From the NCBI GenBank assembly GCA_937877075.1, contig CALEGD010000135.1, positions 1 to 10,786 on the forward strand: a stretch of DNA of 10,786 nucleotides, given 5' to 3'. The position numbers and the translations under genes were made by a program. The DNA is from an uncultured Acholeplasmatales bacterium (GTDB taxonomy: Bacteria > Bacillota_I > Bacilli_A > ML615J-28 > CAG-698). The notes beneath the pieces were generated by a model, which was not told the DNA's origin, searched no databases, and worked only from the letters and a program-made list of their open reading frames with translations. Shown here in pieces: positions 6,193-10,786 of the stretch; within the stretch, counting starts at the first letter, position 1; every line of letters begins with the position of its first letter.

Positions 6193-7312
6193 TAAATATC
6201 GTAGTTTTCAAGATGAAATGAAACTATGTCGGAGTAATATTAAAAAACATCGAAAAGATCGCGATTTTGAAAAGGTTAAAGTAGAAAAAGCTAGACTAAG
6301 AGAGATAAAAACAAAAAAGAAAGAGTTTTATCAATCACTAAATAAGGAAGAAGCTGCCGTTTACCAAGAATACCGTAAAATTGATTTTCAAATTAAAAAA
6401 AGTCAATATTTAAAAAAATATGATAAAATCAGAAAAAAAGTTTTCAAAAAGGTGAATCCTGCGTATATCTATATTTTACCCGCAGCTTTAGGAGCTTTAA
6501 TGTTCACGATTCTCCCTTGTATTTTTATGTTAATCGGTTCTTTCTTTAAAATCGATCTAGTTGACATGCAATCCACAAGGTTTGTTGGATTTTGGAACTA
6601 TGAAATGACTTTCACAAGGGATACGGAATTTGTGAAGTCGATTTGGAATACAATGTTCTTTGCTTTTTTGACCGTCGGCTTATTAATGGTGGTAACCTTA
6701 TTTATGGCCTCCTGGTTAAGTAAAAATACAAAGATTCATAATCTTTCTCAGACTATGATTTTCACTCCTCATATTGCTTCGATGGTATCGGTGGCTATTC
6801 TTTGGACTTTAATGCTTGACCCCGAAGGAATAGTAAATCAGTTTATTCATTTATTTGGAATTAAAGGCCCAAATTGGTTGAGAAATACAAGAACCTCACT
6901 TCTATCGGTAGCTTTTGTAACAGTTTGGAAATCTATTGGTTACTATGTTTTGTTGATAATTTCCGGGTTGAATTCTATTCCCGCTTATGTTTATGAAGCT
7001 GCAAAGCTGGATAAAGCAAGCAAATTTACAATTTTTAGAAAGATAACGGTTCCATTATTATCACCGACTTTAATGTTTGTCTTTATTATTAAATTTATAA
7101 ATGCGTTCAAATCATTCTCAGCCATTGACCTTATGACTCAGGGTGGACCGCAAGGATCGTCGATGGTTTTGGGATATTGGATTTATAATGTTGGGCGAGT
7201 TAAGTTTAATTATGGATTTTCAATGGCAGGTGCGGTTGTATTAACTTTAATGGTTTCGGTATTTACTTTTATAGCATATCGACATTTTAATAAAAAGGTA
7301 GTGTATAACTAA
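6167..7312 (+). CDS. sugar ABC transporter permease 1 (UgpA/MalF family) with a long basic N-terminal extension
   Basis: A 381-residue inner membrane subunit. The permease core starts near residue 98 (AYIYILPAALGALMFTILP) and has about six membrane segments: roughly 100-127, 160-185, 196-217, 246-268, 298-316 and 350-371. The EAA loop that docks on the ATPase is PAYVYEAAKLDKASKF (272-287), followed by the usual KITVPLL and MTQGGP signatures. Before the core there are about 95 extra residues, predicted helical and strongly charged (about 32 Lys/Arg against about 15 Asp/Glu), which would lie in the cytoplasm. Ordinary family members of about 290 residues lack this. The gene overlaps the ATPase gene by 26 bases and its TAA shares one base with the ATG of the second permease. 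The extension's role is unknown. Confidence 0.9.
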   Translation: MENLRAIGDKYRSFQDEMKLCRSNIKKHRKDRDFEKVKVEKARLREIKTKKKEFYQSLNKEEAAVYQEYRKIDFQIKKSQYLKKYDKIRKKVFKKVNPAYIYILPAALGALMFTILPCIFMLIGSFFKIDLVDMQSTRFVGFWNYEMTFTRDTEFVKSIWNTMFFAFLTVGLLMVVTLFMASWLSKNTKIHNLSQTMIFTPHIASMVSVAILWTLMLDPEGIVNQFIHLFGIKGPNWLRNTRTSLLSVAFVTVWKSIGYYVLLIISGLNSIPAYVYEAAKLDKASKFTIFRKITVPLLSPTLMFVFIIKFINAFKSFSAIDLMTQGGPQGSSMVLGYWIYNVGRVKFNYGFSMAGAVVLTLMVSVFTFIAYRHFNKKVVYN

Positions 7313-8226
7313 TGGAAATGAAAAGCAATTATACCGATGCTTATGTAGCTAATGCCGTAGCCGAACCGAATAAATATCTTGCTTTGTATAAAATCAAAAA
7401 GCGGGTTAAATACCTGCTGAAAATTCTCAATTATATTTTGTTAATTGTTATTGGTTTATTCTTTGTTTATCCTTTTCTCTGGATGGCTTCAATGTCACTT
7501 AGACCTTTAGTAGATGCTCTTTCATTTGAACCGGGATTGTTAGTTCCAGATCCTCGTTGGGAAAATTATATTTATGCTTGGAAACAGGCCCAGATTTCCC
7601 ATTATGTGGGTAATTCGGTTAAATATTCTGTTTTAGTTTTAACCTTACAATACATAACCATAATTCCTTCCGCTTTTGCTTTTGCGACTATGGAGTTTAA
7701 AGGTAAAAAGTTATTATGGGCGGTCAAATATTTAGGTATGATGCTTCCTTCTGAAGCTACACTGATTCCGGTTTATTTTTTCTATAGTAAACTGGGATTA
7801 GTAGATACTTGGGGAGGTTTAATCTTACCGTCTTTGTTTAATATGTTTGGAATCTATATGTTTATGAATGCAATTAAACAAATACCGAAAGAGGTTATTG
7901 AATCAGCACGTATGGATAAAGCTAAAAATTTGGGGATTATGGTGAAGATAATTATTCCGATGATTCTTCCGGTTATTATAACTCACCTTTTAGTTACTTT
8001 CATTAGTAATTGGAATGAATATTTTTGGGTCTTAATGATGACAAATTCTGAAAAGATTAGGACTTTACCTGTGGCATTAAGAGGGTTAATTCAATCAGAT
8101 GATAGTGTTCCGGAATGGAATGTTGTCATGGCTGGAACCATGATTCAAATTGCTCCGATCATGTTGATATATATCTTTGCCAGTAAACAAGTTAAAAATG
8201 CAATTGTTAGAGGACATAATAAATAA
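7312..8226 (+). CDS. sugar ABC transporter permease 2 (UgpE/MalG family)
   Basis: A 304-residue partner permease. It has six likely membrane segments (about 42-62, 102-124, 136-156, 166-186, 213-235 and 270-291). The EAA loop is IPKEVIESARMDKAKNLGI (191-209), with the motif slightly diverged (ESARMDKA instead of the common EAARIDGA). SNWNEYFWVLMM near 232-243 and TLPVALRGL near 251-259 are typical of MalG/UgpE proteins. About 35 hydrophilic residues precede the first membrane segment. The start overlaps the previous stop by one base (TAATG); ATG 7318 is a possible alternative. It forms the transmembrane channel with permease 1. Confidence 0.92.
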   Translation: MEMKSNYTDAYVANAVAEPNKYLALYKIKKRVKYLLKILNYILLIVIGLFFVYPFLWMASMSLRPLVDALSFEPGLLVPDPRWENYIYAWKQAQISHYVGNSVKYSVLVLTLQYITIIPSAFAFATMEFKGKKLLWAVKYLGMMLPSEATLIPVYFFYSKLGLVDTWGGLILPSLFNMFGIYMFMNAIKQIPKEVIESARMDKAKNLGIMVKIIIPMILPVIITHLLVTFISNWNEYFWVLMMTNSEKIRTLPVALRGLIQSDDSVPEWNVVMAGTMIQIAPIMLIYIFASKQVKNAIVRGHNK

Positions 8227-8230
8227 TAAT

Positions 8231-8236
8231 AAGGAG
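8231..8236 (+). promoter_or_regulatory. strong ribosome binding site of the binding lipoprotein gene
   Basis: AAGGAG lies six bases before the ATG at 8243, in the 16-base gap after permease 2. It fixes the start and fits the high expression usual for a solute-binding protein. Confidence 0.8.
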
Positions 8237-8242
8237 AGTATT

Positions 8243-9634
8243 ATGAAAAAAACATTTAGTATTATGATTTTAGTTTTGATGTTTGTCTTAGTTGGTTGTG
8301 GTCCCGCAGAAACGGAAGAACCCATTGACAATGATTTATTCCCCGAAAAAGAATGGACAATGTTGAGTGCTGCTCATGAAGAACCAATAGAAATTACAAT
8401 TTGGATTCCTAACTCAGCAACTTCATCTCTTGGTGTAGCTGTAACAGAATTAACAAATCTTTACAATCAAGATCAAGCTTTAACTTATCCTGGAAAAAAC
8501 ATTAAGGTAATCCCTGAATTTCAAGGAACTTCTGGGGCCTTAAATACCAAATTACAAGCTGCTATACTAGCAGGTAATAACCCAGTTATTTCGGCTATAG
8601 GTGTATCTTCTATTCCTCTTTATGAAGCAAAAGCCGTTGATTTACGTAATGTTTATACCTATGATGAAATCAAAGGTTTTAATCAAGGATTATTACAATA
8701 TTCTCTCTATCGTGGAAAATTGATGTTCCTTCCTTACTTTCCAAGTGCTAGTAATATTATAGTTGCTAATAAGACTTTAATTGAGAATAAAGGCTTTACC
8801 TTACCAACACCAGAATCAATTATTACAAACCCCGATGAATCAAATTGGACTTGGGAAGAGTTTATGAAAATTGCTAAGGGAGTAACGACTATCAACGAAG
8901 TAGATGAAAAAAGTGTTTATGGATTTGCTTCTGGTAGTGTTGATCCAATCGGTATGATGTTCCAACAAGGCGGAAAACTTTACAATGATGATGTTACCGC
9001 TATTGAATTTGATAAAGATGATAAGATTAATACTGGTTTACAATTTTGGCGTTCTTTAGTCACCGAAAAGGCTATGCGCAACCCCAATTTCAGAGCTAGC
9101 CATGGATCAATTATTCTTTCTGAATTTTATACAGGAAATGTTGGAATGCTCTTTACAACATCTTCAAATCTGAAAAGTATTACCGATAAAGCAGAAGAAG
9201 GTAATTTTGAAGTTGAAGTCTTTCCTTTCCCTAAGAAAACTGATTTCTTTACTAATCAAGGAGGATCCGGAATTGTAATTTTTGATAATAAATCCGATAA
9301 AGAGATTGCAGCTGCTGCTGATTTTATGAGATGGCTGACAGAGCCAAAACAAAACGCTTATATGTGTTCTGCAACTGGATATTTACCTCTTAATACCGCA
9401 ACAATTGACACTCCGGCTTTAATAGAAGTTTATAAAAATTACCCAATGATGAAAACAGCTTCAGATTATATGAAATTTGGTATTCGTTCACCACAAGGAA
9501 AAGCAAAACCTGCTGCTGATTCTAAGGTTAATGCTTACGCAAAACAAATTTGGTCAGAACCAAATAAATCAATTGCTGATATCGTAGCAGAATTAATCGA
9601 AGAAGCAAAATACGAGATTGAGGCAAACAAATAA
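8243..9634 (+). CDS. sugar ABC transporter solute-binding lipoprotein (family 1, UgpB-like)
   Basis: A 463-residue extracytoplasmic binding protein that delivers substrate to the two permeases. The signal peptide MKKTFSIMILVLMFVLVGC ends in a lipobox with the lipidated cysteine at residue 19. The mature protein starts with an acidic spacer, then EITIWIP, the first strand of the extracellular solute-binding protein family 1 fold. Later segments (EFYTGNVGMLFTTSSNL, NQGGSGIVIF, FMRWLTEPKQNAYMCSATGYLP, GIRSPQG) line up by eye with UgpB, the glycerol-3-phosphate binding protein, including the Arg of its GLRLGN segment. The segment matching UgpB's SGWQGW reads SGSVDPIG, so its two ligand-stacking Trp are absent and the ligand is probably different. 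An in-frame upstream start at 8177 is rejected because it lies inside the permease gene and would bury the signal peptide. The next gene starts immediately after the stop. Confidence 0.92.
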   Translation: MKKTFSIMILVLMFVLVGCGPAETEEPIDNDLFPEKEWTMLSAAHEEPIEITIWIPNSATSSLGVAVTELTNLYNQDQALTYPGKNIKVIPEFQGTSGALNTKLQAAILAGNNPVISAIGVSSIPLYEAKAVDLRNVYTYDEIKGFNQGLLQYSLYRGKLMFLPYFPSASNIIVANKTLIENKGFTLPTPESIITNPDESNWTWEEFMKIAKGVTTINEVDEKSVYGFASGSVDPIGMMFQQGGKLYNDDVTAIEFDKDDKINTGLQFWRSLVTEKAMRNPNFRASHGSIILSEFYTGNVGMLFTTSSNLKSITDKAEEGNFEVEVFPFPKKTDFFTNQGGSGIVIFDNKSDKEIAAAADFMRWLTEPKQNAYMCSATGYLPLNTATIDTPALIEVYKNYPMMKTASDYMKFGIRSPQGKAKPAADSKVNAYAKQIWSEPNKSIADIVAELIEEAKYEIEANK

Positions 9635-10786
9635 ATGAAAAAGGTAACTTTTTCGGTTATCGGTCTAGGTGGACGTGCAAACGTCTACCTGACTGCTTTA
9701 GAGCAGAATTTTCCGACGGAATTTGAACTAATAGCAATAGCCGAACCGGACAAGAATAAACAGAAGCTGTTTCAAGAACGCTTTAAGCTAGAAGATAAGT
9801 ATATTTATAATAGTGATATTGAATTTTTAAAACAAGAACGGCTTTCCGATGTAGCGATTGTATCAACTCAAGATCAATTACATGTTCCGGAAGTCGTAAC
9901 TTTACTAGAAAAAGGATATGACATTATCCTTGAAAAGCCCATTGCAACGCAAATGGAAGAGGTGATTAGACTAGCGCAAATCGCCGAAAAGTACCCAAAT
10001 CAGCAGATTGTCGTTTGTCATGTGCTCAGATATACGAAGTTATTCCAGACTTTAAAAAAGATTATCGAAAGTAAAAAACTGGGAAATGTTATCAATATTC
10101 AACATAATGAGAATATTGGCTATTATCATTTTGCTCATAGCTATGTCAGAGGACCTTGGCGCAACACGAAAGAAAGTTCCCCCCTGGTGGTTGCGAAAAG
10201 TTGTCATGATATGGATATTTTGCTTTACCTTTTGAATGATAAACATTGTCTAAGATTATCGTCCTTTGGAAATCTTTCTCTTTTTACGAAAGATAATTAT
10301 GATGAACAAAAAATGGCACCGTATTGTACGGACTGTCAGGTTGAAACAAATTGCCCTTATTCTGCCCTAAAAATTTACTCTGGGAAAAAAATAAAATCTG
10401 TTGCTTTTGATCTAACCTCAAGAGAACAATTCGAACTTGATTTAAAGAAATCTCCTTATGGTCGCTGTGTCTTTAATTGTGATAATAATGTTGTCGATCA
10501 TCAGGTTACTATTCTTGAATTTGAGAGTGGCATTACCGCAACTTTTAATTTATCTGCTTTTACTAGCAAAATAAAGCGTACGATTAAGATAATGTGTGAA
10601 TTCGGTGAAATTCGTGCTTGCGAAAAACCTTATACGATAGAAGTTCATGATTTTAGGGACGATGAGCCTGATACTATAGACCTTGATGTAGGGGGAGGAC
10701 ACGGCGGTGGTGATAAGAATTTCATTATTTCTTTTATGAATCAATATCGAAATAAAAATGAATCTATCTCCTCCCTATCTGCTTCT
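9635..10786 (+). CDS. Gfo/Idh/MocA-family NAD(P)-dependent oxidoreductase (3' end missing)
   Basis: The frame runs from the ATG directly after the binding-protein stop to the right edge, 384 codons; probably only a few dozen C-terminal residues are missing. The N-terminal Rossmann domain shows VIGLGGRAN (8-16) and AEPDK after the second strand; ILEKPIA (98-104) holds the conserved EKP; His191-Asp192 in KSCHDMD fit the catalytic or substrate-binding HD of the family. Five cysteines stand out: 231, 234 and 240 (CTDCQVETNCPYSA) and 278 and 282 (GRCVFNCDNNVVDHQ). From memory this pattern marks a subgroup found in Firmicutes sugar operons and could bind a metal. The family oxidises sugar hydroxyls or reduces ketosugars, and some members act on intact glycosides at C3. 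No SD site is visible, so translation probably depends on coupling with the upstream gene. The substrate is unknown. Confidence 0.88.
   Translation, partial: MKKVTFSVIGLGGRANVYLTALEQNFPTEFELIAIAEPDKNKQKLFQERFKLEDKYIYNSDIEFLKQERLSDVAIVSTQDQLHVPEVVTLLEKGYDIILEKPIATQMEEVIRLAQIAEKYPNQQIVVCHVLRYTKLFQTLKKIIESKKLGNVINIQHNENIGYYHFAHSYVRGPWRNTKESSPLVVAKSCHDMDILLYLLNDKHCLRLSSFGNLSLFTKDNYDEQKMAPYCTDCQVETNCPYSALKIYSGKKIKSVAFDLTSREQFELDLKKSPYGRCVFNCDNNVVDHQVTILEFESGITATFNLSAFTSKIKRTIKIMCEFGEIRACEKPYTIEVHDFRDDEPDTIDLDVGGGHGGGDKNFIISFMNQYRNKNESISSLSAS

Noticed and set aside
8177..8242. Upstream in-frame start for the binding lipoprotein
   Set aside because: It would lie within the permease 2 gene and place 22 charged residues before a perfect lipoprotein signal peptide. 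The strong AAGGAG points to 8243.
10052..10744. Short reverse-strand frames inside the oxidoreductase gene
   Set aside because: The forward frame shows clear Gfo/Idh/MocA motifs throughout, and the reverse frames lack start signals and known features.

Overview
The window is AT-rich, and every gene reads on the + strand. It looks like a low-GC Firmicutes or Mollicutes-related bacterium; Acholeplasma/Izemoplasma-like and Erysipelotrichia-like lineages both fit, and the sequence cannot decide between them. Tryptophan is read from TGG throughout, no gene has an in-frame TGA, and ribosome binding sites are of the AGGAGG type. This argues for the standard bacterial code rather than the Mycoplasma code. 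One surface protein ends in a plain transmembrane anchor with no LPXTG motif.

Left part (1-2050). The window opens inside a large secreted or surface protein whose beginning is missing. It holds two modules resembling accessory modules of bacterial pectate lyases, separated by Asp-Pro repeat linkers and followed by a C-terminal membrane anchor. A weak hairpin, an unrecognised 71-residue ORF and about 330 bases without a recognised gene follow. That last stretch has three hairpins in a row, the last a good intrinsic terminator, and may encode a small RNA.

Middle and right part (2054-10786). An RpiR-family regulator has its own promoter and terminator. A second promoter with operator-like repeats then drives a very compact operon: a GH4 NAD-dependent 6-phospho-alpha-glucosidase of the GlvA/MalH type, a YdjC/ChbG carbohydrate deacetylase, a complete ABC sugar importer of the Ugp/Msm kind (ATPase, two permeases, binding lipoprotein) and a Gfo/Idh/MocA oxidoreductase cut by the right edge. 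The genes overlap by 1, 19, 26 and 1 bases, or are separated by 16 and 0 bases, so they are probably translationally coupled.

How it may work together (inference): the lipoprotein captures a glycoside or glycoside phosphate outside the cell, and the two permeases and the ATPase import it. The deacetylase removes an N-acetyl group, GH4 cleaves the glycosidic bond by redox chemistry, and the oxidoreductase handles a keto-sugar step or a product. RpiR would sense a sugar phosphate. The puzzle is that GlvA-type GH4 enzymes normally act on sugars phosphorylated by a PTS during uptake, whereas here the transporter is an ABC system and no PTS or sugar kinase is visible.
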